From the NCBI GenBank assembly GCA_002212985.1, contig NBMY01000074.1:22487-86486 (forward strand): 64,000 nucleotides of DNA. The letters are read 5' to 3'. This DNA is from Sphingobacteriales bacterium TSM_CSS. Its GTDB lineage: Bacteria; Bacteroidota; Bacteroidia; Chitinophagales; UBA2359. Under the pieces are notes generated by a model. That model ran no database searches and was not told where the DNA came from. It was given only the letters and a program-made list of their open reading frames with translations. Position numbers and translations under genes: made by a program. Shown here one piece after another: positions 35,866 to 47,000 of this stretch (position 1 is its first letter; each line of letters starts with the position of its first letter).

Positions 35866-37326
35866 ATGGCAACCAAAAAAACAGACAAATACTTTAAAAA
35901 CTACATTAACGGAAGTTTGCAGCCTCCTGCATCGGGCATGTATATTGACAACTACAACCCGGCAACCGGCGCCGTTTATTCCTATATACCCGATTCTGAC
36001 GAGCGCGATGTGGCTGCCGCCGTTCAAGCCGCCCACGATGCTTTTGCCCAATGGGGCAATACCGCTTTAGATGAACGCTCCAGAATTTTGCTGCGTATAG
36101 CCGACCTTATTGAACAAAACCTACCCAAATTGGCTGCCGCCGAAACCGAAGATTCGGGCAAACCAATTTCCCTTTCTTCTACCTTAGACATTCCGCGGGC
36201 GGCATCCAATTTTCGTTTTTTTGCTACCGCCGTGCCGCATTTTGCATCGGAAGCGCATTATATGCCCGGCACAGCCATTAATTATACCCTTCGGCGGCCT
36301 ATTGGCGTGGTGGGTTGTATTTCGCCCTGGAATTTACCGCTTTACCTCTTTACATGGAAAATAGCCCCGGCCCTGGCCGCCGGAAACTGTGTGGTGGCCA
36401 AACCATCGGAAATTACGCCCCAAACGGCATACCTTTTGTCCGAAATTTGTATAGATGCCGGCCTGCCGCCCGGTGTGCTCAACATTGTTCATGGCTACGG
36501 CCCCAAAGTGGGGCGCGCCATTGTGGGGCATGAGCAGGTAAAAGCCGTGTCGTTTACCGGCGGCACCAAAACCGGACGCGACATTGCCAAACTGGCGGCT
36601 CCTATGTTTAAAAAATTATCGCTGGAATTGGGCGGAAAAAACCCCAACCTCATTTTTGCCGATTGCAATTTTTCCGAAATGCTGCAAACCACCGTGCGCT
36701 CTTCGTTTAGCAATCAGGGGCAAATTTGTTTGGCCGGTTCGCGTATTTTTGTGCAGCAGCCCATTTACGAAAAATTTAAAAACGAGTTTATAGCCAAAAC
36801 CTACCTGCTTAAAATGGGCGACCCCATGCAGGAAGATACCCAAATTGGCGCAGTAGTTTCTAAACAACATGCCGAAAAAATATTGTCGTACATTGACCTG
36901 GCACAGCAGGAGGGCGGCCGCGTGCTGGTAGGCGGTAATGCGGTAAAACTAAAAGGCCGGTGCAGCAACGGCTGGTTTATTGAACCCACCGTTATAGAAG
37001 GGTTAGACTATACCTGCCGCACCAATCAGGAAGAAATTTTCGGGCCGGTGGTTACCATTACCCCCTTCAATACCGAAGAAGAAGTACTGCAATATGCCAA
37101 CAGCACTCCCTACGGTTTATCGGCCACGCTTTGGACCCAAAACCTAACCCGCGCCCACCGCCTGGCCGAAGAATTGGAGTGCGGCATTGTTTGGGTGAAC
37201 TGCTGGCTGCTGCGCGATTTGCGAACCCCCTTTGGCGGGGTTAAAAACTCGGGCGTGGGGCGCGAGGGCGGCTGGGAGGCGTTTCGGTTTTTTACCGAAG
37301 CCAAAAATGTGTGCATTAAAACGTAG
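35866..37326 (+). CDS. Aldehyde dehydrogenase, (amino)muconate-semialdehyde dehydrogenase-like
   Basis: 486 residues of the NAD-dependent ALDH superfamily. From the ATG at 35866, the general base is E254 (LELGGKNPN) and the nucleophile C288 (SNQGQICLAGSRIFVQ); GVVGCISPWNLPLYLF and SFTGGTKTG bind cofactor. The QICLAGSRI and NYNPATG features resemble 2-aminomuconate and 2-hydroxymuconate semialdehyde dehydrogenases (ALDH8-like). The adjacent SDR supports an aromatic or tryptophan catabolic role, but dioxygenase and decarboxylase genes are absent. An ATG at 35821 would add 15 residues. Confidence 0.9.
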   Translation: MATKKTDKYFKNYINGSLQPPASGMYIDNYNPATGAVYSYIPDSDERDVAAAVQAAHDAFAQWGNTALDERSRILLRIADLIEQNLPKLAAAETEDSGKPISLSSTLDIPRAASNFRFFATAVPHFASEAHYMPGTAINYTLRRPIGVVGCISPWNLPLYLFTWKIAPALAAGNCVVAKPSEITPQTAYLLSEICIDAGLPPGVLNIVHGYGPKVGRAIVGHEQVKAVSFTGGTKTGRDIAKLAAPMFKKLSLELGGKNPNLIFADCNFSEMLQTTVRSSFSNQGQICLAGSRIFVQQPIYEKFKNEFIAKTYLLKMGDPMQEDTQIGAVVSKQHAEKILSYIDLAQQEGGRVLVGGNAVKLKGRCSNGWFIEPTVIEGLDYTCRTNQEEIFGPVVTITPFNTEEEVLQYANSTPYGLSATLWTQNLTRAHRLAEELECGIVWVNCWLLRDLRTPFGGVKNSGVGREGGWEAFRFFTEAKNVCIKT

Positions 37327-37435
37327 CAGGCGCTGCAAAAACAACCGACCATAATTTTTTGTTGCACCGGCGGGTTTATACGGCTGCATCAAACAAAATA
37401 ATGCAACAACCCACCCAAACCACACCTGTTTTGTT

Positions 37436-37443
37436 TATATTTG
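37436..37443 (+). promoter_or_regulatory. -7 element for dnaG
   Basis: TATATTTG matches TAnnTTTG, 25 bp before the dnaG ATG; no well spaced -33 box is present. Confidence 0.4.
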
Positions 37444-37468
37444 ACTGCCTAATACCCGAAAACCGCCC

Positions 37469-39430
37469 ATGATACCCGAAAACATAGTAACCAACATTAT
37501 TGATGCCGCCCGAATAGAAGAGGTGGTATCGGATTTTGTAACGCTTAAACGGCGCGGTGCCAACCTCATTGGGTTATGCCCGTTTCATAATGAGCGAACC
37601 CCGTCGTTTTCGGTATCGCCTGCCAAGGGTATTTACAAATGTTTTGGGTGCGGCGCATCGGGCAGTGCGGTAAAATTTGTCATGGAGCACGAAAAAATGA
37701 CCTATCCCGAAGCGCTTCATTATTTGGCAAAAAAATATCACATTGTAATAGAAGAAGTTGCCGACGAACAAGGCCGGCAGGAAAAACAGCACCTCGACAG
37801 CCTGTATGTAATAACCGATTTTGCCTGCAGGCATTTTTCCCATAACCTGCACCATACCGATGAGGGTAAAAGCGTGGGGCTGAGTTATTTTACCGGGCGC
37901 GGCTTTACCCCGTCAACCATAGAAAAATTTCAACTGGGTTACAGCGCCGGCAATTACAATGCATTTCTTGACGAAGCCCGCAAAGGTCAATTTAACCCCG
38001 ATTTACTGGTACAAACCGGCTTGGTTACCCGAAAAAACGACCAGCTGCTGCCGTTTTTCAGGGCAAGGGTTATGTTTCCCATACACAACCTGTCGGGTAA
38101 AGTGGTGGCTTTTGCGGGGCGTACCTTATCAAAAGAAAAAAACCAACCCAAGTACATCAACTCGCCCGAAACCGAAATTTACGTTAAAAGCAAAATTTTG
38201 TACGGCATTTATTTTGCCAAAAAAGAAATACGGGCAAAAGACCAATGCATTTTGGTAGAGGGTTATACCGATGTAATATCGCTGCATCAGGCCGGCCTTG
38301 AAAACGTAGTAGCCTCATCGGGCACTGCGCTTACGCAAGACCAGATACGACTTATTAAGCGACTTACCACCAACATTACCATTTTGTACGATGGCGACGC
38401 CGCCGGCATTAAAGCCGCCCTGCGCGGGGTAGATTTGGTATTGGAAGAAGGTATGAATGTAAAAATTGCGGTTTTACCAGATGCCGAAGACCCCGACAGC
38501 TATGTGCAAAAATACGGCAAACAAGCGCTGCTGCAATTTTTGCAAGAACAGGCTAAAGATTTTGTATTGTTTAAAACCGAATTGTTCTTGCAGGAAGCCG
38601 GCACCGACCCGGTAAAAAGAACGGCGCTGGTTAAAGACATTATTCAAACCATAGCCCGCATACCCGACCCCATTAAACGGCTTTTTTATGTAAAAGAATG
38701 CAGCCAACTAATGGAGGTGCCCGAAAACATGATTATTGCGCAGGCCAACAACCTGAAGTGGCAAAAGTTGAACAAAGACCTGCCCGATGGCAACCGTAAT
38801 ATGCCCGATGCGCTGAAAGGTAAAGAACAACCGGTAAAAAAAACTGCCCGGCAAGATGCAGAACTACCCGATGAAACCGTATGCGAGCGCGAAATAATAC
38901 GCCTGTTGCTGGAATTTGGTAATGAAGAAATACCCGTTGCCATTGAACATCCCGATGCGCCCGGCCAATTGCAAACTTCTTACCAAACGGTAGCCCAATG
39001 TGTGGTGCAGGAAACACAATCGCTGCCATTGGAAAAACCGGTTTACCGCGCTATTTACAACCTGTTCAGGGAGCGGACAGATGCCGGGTTGCCCGCCCCA
39101 ACAACCGATACATTTATTATGCACTCCGATGAAAATATTAGCCGAACAGCCATTAACCTGCTTACATCGCCTTATGAACTAAGCGAAAACTGGGAAAAAA
39201 TGCACGGTATTTTTATTGACGATGCCCTGAACCGGTTTAAAGAACAGGTATTTGATATTATAAACCGATACAAACTTACCCACATCATGAAATTGCTTGA
39301 CACAACCGGCGAACAACTTAAAACCGCCACTACTGCCGAGCAACAGCAAGATCTCCTGCAACGCCACCTGCGCCTAACCAACCTTAAACGGCAATTATCG
39401 GATTTGCTGGGAATTACCATTATCCGGTAA
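37469..39430 (+). CDS. dnaG: DNA primase
   Basis: 653 residues; synthesises RNA primers at the replication fork. The CHC2 zinc finger uses C37, H40, C58 and C61 (LCPFHNERTPSF ... YKCFGCGASG). The TOPRIM core has LVEGYTDVISLHQAG with the conserved Glu, followed by ILYDGDAAGIKAA (DxD). The C-terminal part (about 440-653) is the helicase-binding region and is less conserved. It is not in the rpoD-rpsU operon seen in Proteobacteria. Its 3' end converges with the small HTH gene (22-bp gap). Confidence 0.96.
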   Translation: MIPENIVTNIIDAARIEEVVSDFVTLKRRGANLIGLCPFHNERTPSFSVSPAKGIYKCFGCGASGSAVKFVMEHEKMTYPEALHYLAKKYHIVIEEVADEQGRQEKQHLDSLYVITDFACRHFSHNLHHTDEGKSVGLSYFTGRGFTPSTIEKFQLGYSAGNYNAFLDEARKGQFNPDLLVQTGLVTRKNDQLLPFFRARVMFPIHNLSGKVVAFAGRTLSKEKNQPKYINSPETEIYVKSKILYGIYFAKKEIRAKDQCILVEGYTDVISLHQAGLENVVASSGTALTQDQIRLIKRLTTNITILYDGDAAGIKAALRGVDLVLEEGMNVKIAVLPDAEDPDSYVQKYGKQALLQFLQEQAKDFVLFKTELFLQEAGTDPVKRTALVKDIIQTIARIPDPIKRLFYVKECSQLMEVPENMIIAQANNLKWQKLNKDLPDGNRNMPDALKGKEQPVKKTARQDAELPDETVCEREIIRLLLEFGNEEIPVAIEHPDAPGQLQTSYQTVAQCVVQETQSLPLEKPVYRAIYNLFRERTDAGLPAPTTDTFIMHSDENISRTAINLLTSPYELSENWEKMHGIFIDDALNRFKEQVFDIINRYKLTHIMKLLDTTGEQLKTATTAEQQQDLLQRHLRLTNLKRQLSDLLGITIIR

Positions 39431-39452
39431 CCAAGCCCAAACTAATTACATC

Positions 39453-39827
39453 TTACCCGGCCGCTTCTTTATTTTCATTAATCGCAACAACCTGCAATTG
39501 AAACTGCACCCCAAAAACCTGTTCTAAGCGCGCCAAAAGGGTAATGTTGAGCAGCCGGTCGGCGGTAAAAAGTTGGGTAATATAGCTTTTTGAAGTTTGT
39601 AATTCGTCGGCTAATTGCTTTCTATTCATTCCTTTTTCCTGCATAAGTTGTTCAAGTACGCCCATAAAGCGTAGGTGTAGCTTTTCGGCTTTAAACTGCT
39701 GTTTCTCTGCTTCATTTTCAAAGGTAGATAAGCGCTGCACAAATTCGTGCAGCGCTTGTTGTATTTCGGCTTTGCGACTTTCGGCAATGTTTATTTCACT
39801 ATCCGGTTTCTTCAAAATTGTATTCAT
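39453..39827 (-). CDS. XRE-family helix-turn-helix protein
   Basis: 124 residues. An N-terminal helical, charged part is followed by a Cro/C1-type HTH near residues 60-105 (KGMNRKQLADELQTSKSYITQLFTADRLLNITLLARLEQVF) and a short hydrophobic tail. Its size and layout resemble HigA-like antitoxins or small repressors, but no toxin gene is adjacent. It may regulate itself and others; targets are unknown. Confidence 0.75.
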   Translation of the reverse strand: MNTILKKPDSEINIAESRKAEIQQALHEFVQRLSTFENEAEKQQFKAEKLHLRFMGVLEQLMQEKGMNRKQLADELQTSKSYITQLFTADRLLNITLLARLEQVFGVQFQLQVVAINENKEAAG

Positions 39828-39987
39828 AAGCTGCTATAGATTTGACGAAGGTAGAGGTAATAAAAGTTCACTTCCTGCTTAACTTTTTTGTTTTTTACCC
39901 AAAATTGGCAAAAAAAGCGTTCACCTGTTATCGGTTCCTTTTAAAATAGCGCTGCACATCTAACTTTTGCCGGCATAGTTAAGCCAT

Positions 39988-40020
39988 ATTGCCATAAACC
40001 ACAAATTTTTTCTAATTTTG
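39988..40020 (+). promoter_or_regulatory. Promoter of ruvA (Bacteroidota consensus)
   Basis: ATTG at 39988-39991, then 21 bp to TAATTTTG at 40013-40020, matching the (T)TTG-N19-21-TAnnTTTG layout. It lies 35 bp before the ruvA ATG. Confidence 0.6.
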
Positions 40021-40055
40021 CGGCACATTTACCAAAGCAAGCAGTTACGCCGGCA

Positions 40056-40655
40056 ATGATAGCCTATATAAAAGGACAACTTACCCAAAAAACGCCCGCC
40101 TATGTGGTTATAGAAACCACAGATGGGGTGGGGTATCATGTAAACATCAGCTTGCACACCTTTACCCAAATTCAACAGGCCGATACGTGCAAATTGCACA
40201 CACACCTGCATATAAAAGAAGATGCACACACCCTGTACGGGTTTGCCGATGAAACCGAAAAAAACCTGTTTCAACATCTTATATCGGTTTCGGGCATAGG
40301 GCCGGCCACGGCGCAAATCATGCTATCCTCACTCAATCCGGCAGAAATTCAGGAAGCCATCATTACCGAAAATGAGGCAGTAATACGCACCATGAAAGGA
40401 GTAGGCCCCAAAACCGCCAAACGTGTAATACTGGAACTGAAAGATAAACTTATTAAACTGCCTGTTTCTGTATCAATTGCCGAAATAGCCGGTTCGGGGC
40501 CGGCGGCAACCGTAAAGGAAGACGCACTTACGGCGCTGCTAAGTCTTGGCATTGCCAAACCCATGGCACAAAGAGCCATTGCGCGCGTACTGCGCGAAAA
40601 TGCAGACATAAGCAGCGTAGAAATGCTCATAAAACAGGCCTTACAGGCGCTTTAA
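40056..40655 (+). CDS. ruvA: Holliday junction DNA-binding subunit RuvA
   Basis: 199 residues; binds four-way junctions and loads RuvB. It begins MIAYIKGQLTQKTPAYVVIETTDGVGYHVNI (OB fold), has the acidic-pin region and two HhH motifs (LISVSGIGPATAQIMLSS, IRTMKGVGPKTAKRVILELKDKL), and the C-terminal RuvB-contacting helices (AVKEDALTALLSLGIAKPMAQRAIARVL). It lies upstream of sprA, a neighbourhood recalled from other Bacteroidota. Confidence 0.96.
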   Translation: MIAYIKGQLTQKTPAYVVIETTDGVGYHVNISLHTFTQIQQADTCKLHTHLHIKEDAHTLYGFADETEKNLFQHLISVSGIGPATAQIMLSSLNPAEIQEAIITENEAVIRTMKGVGPKTAKRVILELKDKLIKLPVSVSIAEIAGSGPAATVKEDALTALLSLGIAKPMAQRAIARVLRENADISSVEMLIKQALQAL

Positions 40656-41008
40656 CCCTGTTTTTCGGGATTTGCAAAAACAAATAACCATAAAAAAAGT
40701 TTACCCATCATTTAAATAAGCAACCAAATATTATACTAACAGGGGGTTTTAACTCGTTAAATCGGTTTGATTTACGGTTCAAAATATGTAAAATTGGGTA
40801 AAATGCAACCCAACACCTCCTTTTAAACCTGAATTACGTTTACAAACTAACCACTTTAAACTATATGCGGGCAAACGGTACTCTTTTACAAAGAAAATAG
40901 CCAAAAAAGCAAGTATGGCGCTGCCCTACGGGCACCCAAAATGCTTTTTATATCTTGTTTTGCCTGTTGTGTGTCTATATTGACTGAAGATTAAAACTCC
41001 TTATCAGC
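40656..41008. other. Intergenic region between ruvA and sprA
   Basis: About 350 bp without a convincing gene. It contains AT-rich stretches, a short GCCC-TAC-GGGC palindrome at 40923-40933 and a partial -7-like TATATTG shortly before the sprA start. No terminator with a good U-tract was found, so ruvA-sprA read-through cannot be excluded. Confidence 0.4.
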
Positions 41009-44000
41009 GTGAGTTGGAAAAAGTATTTAATACCCGTTTTTGTAGTCTTTTCATTGGTCACCACTTTTGCGGCTGTTACAGGCGGAACTATGGGCATGAT
41101 GAGTGTGCCGCCGCAACCCAACGCCGCATTGCCATTTTCGCTGCCCTCAGATACGCCAAAACCCGATGAGCCGTTGGTGTACCCAATTCCCGAAAGAGAA
41201 GGCGATTTTGTTACCAACCCCAATCAAAACCCCTTTAACCTCAACGACCCCCCGTCCATACAGCAAAACGTAGAGTACGATCCCCAAACCAATACCTATG
41301 TTATTACCGAAACCTATGCCAACGGGCAAAACTACCGCCCGCCCACCTACCTCACCTTTGAGGAGTTTTGGAAAATTCAGCAACAACAACTGCAAAGCGG
41401 GTATTGGCTCCAAAAATCACAATCTTCAACACCGTTGCAGGGAAAAGGTTTAATTCCGCCTTTGTATAAAGGCGGCGAACTGTTTGACCGCTTGTTTGGC
41501 CCCGGCGGTATAGATATACGCCCCACCGGAAGCATTGATATGGAACTGGGTTTCCAAACCCAACGCATTGATAACCCCGCATTGCTCTCTACTGTGCGCC
41601 GGCAGGGACCCAACTTCTTTTTCGATATGAACATCAATATGGGTGTGGTAGGTAAAATTGGCGATAAACTTAAAATTAACACCAACTACAACACCAAGGC
41701 CATTTTTGATTTTGAAAACCAGATAAAATTAGAATACATTGGCGATGAAGATGAAATTGTACAGGAACTAAGAGCCGGAAACGTAAGTTTTCCGCTACCT
41801 GTAACGCTTATTCCCGGTTCGCAAAACCTGTTTGGCATACAAAGCAAACTCAAATTCGGGCGTTTATCGGTCAATACCGTGCTTTCGCAGCAGCGCTCCA
41901 AAGCTCGAAATATTACCGTTCAAAATGGCGCCCAACAACAACAGTTCCGCATTTCGGCCGATGATTATGACGAAGACCGACACTTCTTTTTGGCGCAATA
42001 CTTTAAAAACAATTACGAAAAAGCGCTGGCAAACCTGCCCTACGTAAATTCCGAAGTAAGCATTACCCGCGTTGACGTATATGTGAGCGACAACCGCGGT
42101 ACCCCCAACGATACCCAACGCGATATTGTGGCTTTTTCTGACCTTGGCGAATCCAGCCCGTATAATACCAACACCATCTCCGTTCCCGGGCGCACGTTTC
42201 CCGATAACTATACCAACGACCTGTACCGAAAATTAGTAACCGACCCCCAACTGCGCCAATTGGTTGATGTAGCGCCTATTCTGGAAAACCCCGCCGGCGA
42301 AACCCGACTGCGCGATGTGGTGGACTTTAAGAAAATGACCGTAAGGAAATTAGATCCCAGCGAGTTTACCTTCGACCCGCAACTGGGCTTCATATCTTTA
42401 AATGCCCGCCTGCCCGATAACGCCGTTTTGGCCGTAGCATATGAATTTACCACCATTTACGGTGGCCGCTATCAGGTAGGCGAACTGGCCGAAGAACGCC
42501 CCGCCGCCGATACCGATGATAACCCCACTGTGCTGTTCCTTAAAATGCTGCGCAGCATACGCCACGAACCCAAGCACCCCAACTGGGAACTGATGATGAA
42601 AAACGTGTATGCCCTTGGCGCATATCAAATTCAACCCCAGGATTTCCGCCTCGATATTTACTACGAAGTGCCCGGAAAAGGCGATATCCGCTACATACCC
42701 GAAGGCGAAGGCATTAAAGGCATACCGCTTATTGCTTTGGTAAACTTAGACCAGATTAACGCCAGCAATGAACCCTATGCCAACTGCGTTTTTGACTATA
42801 TAGAGGCCAAACCCGGTTTTGGCGCAGCGCCTACCGTAACTTCGGCCAGCTCAAAGCCCGGTATGGGCACTCAAACCCAAATTGGCGGGCAAGGTTCGCA
42901 GGGCAATGTGGCCAACAACGCCCTGCGATTTGGAACCATAAACTCCCGAACCGGTAAAGTAATTTTTCCGGTATTGGAACCCTTTGGCGATAACCTTCAG
43001 AATAAATTTGACGAGGCCGGCGTAAATCCCGAAATTGCCAAACGATATGTTTACAACTACCTATACGACTCAACCCGGGTAATTGCCTCCATGTTTCCCG
43101 AGTTGAACCGCTATTTTATTAAAGGCAGTTATAAATCTACCTCCACCTCAGAACTTTCGCTGGGCGCTTTTAACGTGCCGCAGGGTTCGGTAAGGGTAAC
43201 GGCCGGCGGGCAAATTTTGCAGGAAGGCGTAGATTACGAGGTAAACTACAACCTTGGCCGACTGACCATTTTAAACGATGCCATTATTAATTCGGGGGTA
43301 CCGGTAAGCATTTCTTTTGAAGACAACGGAACCTTCGGGTTGCAGCAGCGCACCTATATCGGCACACGCCTCGATTACCAGATCCACAAAGATTTTAACC
43401 TGGGCGCCACCTTCGTGCGCCTGTCTGAAAGACCCTTTACCCAAAAGGTAAACTATGGCGACGACCCTATTGCCAACTCTATGGTGGGGTTAGATGCCAA
43501 TTATTTTGCTCCCGCCCCCTGGCTTACCAAAACCCTCGATAAACTGCCCATTTACAGCACCAAAGAACCCTCTTCCATTTCGTTTAACGCCGAGGGCGCC
43601 GGATTTTTGCCCGGCCACGCACGCGGCATTAACGTTGACCAAAACGGAAGCGTGTATGTTGATGACTTTGAGGGCAGCCGCACCCAATACGACCTGAAAT
43701 TCCCCTATACCGCCTGGACATTGGCCAGCACGCCCAAAAACTCGCCCGATGCCTTTGGCAACAACCAGTTTCCCGAAGGCTCTTATGTAAACGACGTAGC
43801 CTACGGCTTTAACCGCGCCAAACTTGCCTGGTATCAGGTAGATAACGTGTTTGGCCGTACCAACAGCGGCGTTGACATACCTTATAACTACTACACCTAC
43901 CCCGTTTTGGAAACCGACCTGTTTCCAAATACCCAAAGTTTTACCGGGCAGGTGGTTATGCGACCGCTCGATTTGACCTACTTTCCCACAGAACGGGGCC

Positions 44001-47000
44001 CGTATAACTACGAAACAACCGGGCAACCCGGCATTTCGGCAGGGGTAAACCCCGATGGCAGCCTGAAAGAACCCAAAACCCGATGGGGCGGCATTATGCG
44101 CGACAGCCCCTTTAAAAACTTTGAACGCGCCAACGTGGAGTTTATAGAGTTTTGGCTGCTCGACCCCTTTATCGATAACAAAACAAATAACGGGCAACTT
44201 TATATACAACTGGGCAACGTTTCGGAAGATGTACTCAAAGACGGACGTCAGTTTTATGAAAACGCCCTTACCCAAACGGTTAATTTAGATGAAACTAACT
44301 GGGGTGTAATTTCAAAAACCCGACCTGTTACCTTTGCCTTTGACAATAACCCCGATGTGCGCTCCACTCAGGATATTGGCTTTGACGGTTTGGTTGATAC
44401 CGCCGAAGTAGCCAAATTTACCGACTTTTTGGGCAACGTGCAGGCCATTTTAAACCCCGATGCCTACGAAAAACTGGCCGCCGACCCCAGCAGTGACGAT
44501 TTTCGTCACTTCCGCGATGAATATTTTGACAGCAACCCTACCAATGATATCATTGACCGGTATAAAGACTTTAACGGACCCGAAGGCAACTCGCCCGCAC
44601 AGGCAGCCAGCAACGGGTTTACCAACTCGGGTACCAACTTTCCCGAAATGGAAGACCTAAACCGCGATTATACCATGAACGACTCGGAAGAATATTTCCA
44701 ATACCGCATTAACCTGCGCCCTGCCGACCAAATGGTTATCGGGCAAGACTATCTGGCGCAGTACATTGATGCCCCTGTTCGGGTTAGCGGCTTGCCCGAT
44801 ACCACCGTTCGATGGTATTATTTCCGTATTCCCATTACCGAGTTTACCGAAAAAGTGGGCAGCGTAAACCTGCGCAACATAGAATTTATGCGCATGTTCC
44901 TTACCGATTTTGAACAACAGGTTACCTGCCGCTTTGCCCGCTTTAACATGGTGCGCAACACCTGGCGCCGTTATGAACCCCTTATTGTGGAAGAAAGCGA
45001 GTACCTGCCCAACGACTTAGACCCATCGAGCTTCTTTAACCTTACTTCCGTTAGTATTGAAGAAAACTCTTCGCGCGAGCCTATCCCTTACCGTATTCCG
45101 CCCTGTATTAACCGCGAAATAACCGCCGGAACCACCGTGGCCAACCTGCTGCAAAACGAGCAAGCCGCCGTATTGCAGGTAGGCGATTTGCAAGACGGCT
45201 ACGCCCGCGGTATTTTTCGCAATATTGACATGGATTTCAGGCAGTTCAGAACCCTTAAAATGTTTGTCCATGCCGAGTCGCTTACCACTTTTGGCACCTG
45301 CAACCCCATAGAAGACGGCGAAATGACCGCCTTTATGCGCATTGGCGACGATTTTCAGAACAACTACTATGAGTATGAAATTCCGCTGCAGGTAACCTCT
45401 AACGAAAACCGCGAAACGTACAACGCCCTATACCCCAACGGCACCGACTGCGGCGACTCTGACCGCTACTGGATTTGGCCCGAAGACAACGAAATGAGCA
45501 TACGACTGCAAGACTTGGTAGAGGCCAAAATAGAACGCAATTTTACTCCCGATATACGCACCGATAAACCCTATATTAAAAAAGTGCCCATTGTTTGGAA
45601 AGCCACCGGCGATACCGTGTGGGCAAAAATTACCGTAGTGGGCAGCCCCGATATTGGAAAGGTAAAGCAAATTATGCTGGGAGTGCGAAACCCCAAACGC
45701 ACCATACTAAACCAGGATGACGATGACGGCCTGCCCAAATGTGCCGAAGTATGGTTTAATGAATTGCGCTTGTCTGATTTTGACGAAACCGCCGGCTGGG
45801 CAGCCCTGGCCCGAATGGATGTGAAACTGGCCGATTTGGGCAATATTACCGTTACCGGCAGTATGCATACCCCGAATTTCGGAACCTTGGAGCAGGGAGC
45901 CAATGAGCGCTACCGCGATTTGCTCTTACAGTACGACGCATCGGCCAATCTGGAAATGGGTAAACTGCTGCCTAAAAACGCCGCCATCAGAATTCCGGTT
46001 TATGCCGGGGTGTCAAAATCGGTCAGTACGCCGCAGTACGACCCCTACGATACCGACATCCTAACCAAGCGAAACATACAGGAAATTGAAAGCCGCTATG
46101 GCGCCGACAGCGCAAAGGTGGCACGCCAAAACCGGCAAACAAGCACCTCTATAAAGAGTATAAACGTAACCAATATGCGAAAAGAGCGCACCAACAGCAC
46201 CCGTGCGCCTATGCCTTATGACGTGGAAAACTTTACCTTTACCTACGCTTATACCGAAACCGAAAACAGCGACCCAATTATTGAAAGCCAAACCGATAAA
46301 AGACACCGCGGCAGTATTAACTATACCTACAATGCCCGTCCGGTTTACTGGACACCGTTTAAAAATATTATTAAATCAAAAAGCATTTACCTTCGGGCAA
46401 TCAAAGATTTCAATTTCAATCTGATACCCAGTACGGTTTCGTTTCGCAACGATCTGAACCGGCAAATGAACATCTTGCAACTGCGCCCTGTAGTTGGCGA
46501 AACCCTGCAATTGCCCGCCTGCTACGATAAATTGTTTACCTGGGACCGAATTTACGGATTAACCTACAACCCCACCCGCTCTATTTCGGCCGATTTTACC
46601 GCCAACAATACCTCGGTAATTGATGAGCCGCAAATGGGTAAAACCCCATCCGATACCCTTTGGGCTAATATTAAACGCTTTGGCCGTACCCGTTCCTACA
46701 ATCAGGCAGCCAATGTGAGTTACAACCTGCCTACCGACAAAATACCGTTCCTTAGCTGGACACAAATACGTACCCGCTACGGCAGTACCTACTACTGGCA
46801 GGCAAGCCCAATAGCCATGGCCGATACATTGGGCAACATCTTTGGCAACGGACAAAATGTTCAAATAAACGGAGAACTGAATTTTACCAAAATTTACAGC
46901 TCTTTGCCTTTTATTAAAGATGTAAACACCCCCAAAAGCAACGCCAAAAAACCACAGTCCAAAACCAAAGATAAGGACAAAGACAAAGACAAAGATGCCG

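Noticed and set aside
39453..39827. Toxin-antitoxin module around the HTH protein
   Set aside because: The protein is antitoxin-like in size, but no small toxin gene lies on either side (dnaG and ruvA flank it).
43490..44275. 261-codon minus-strand open frame inside sprA
   Set aside because: It is antisense to strongly recognised SprA sequence, has no family resemblance and arises from the GC-skewed codon use.
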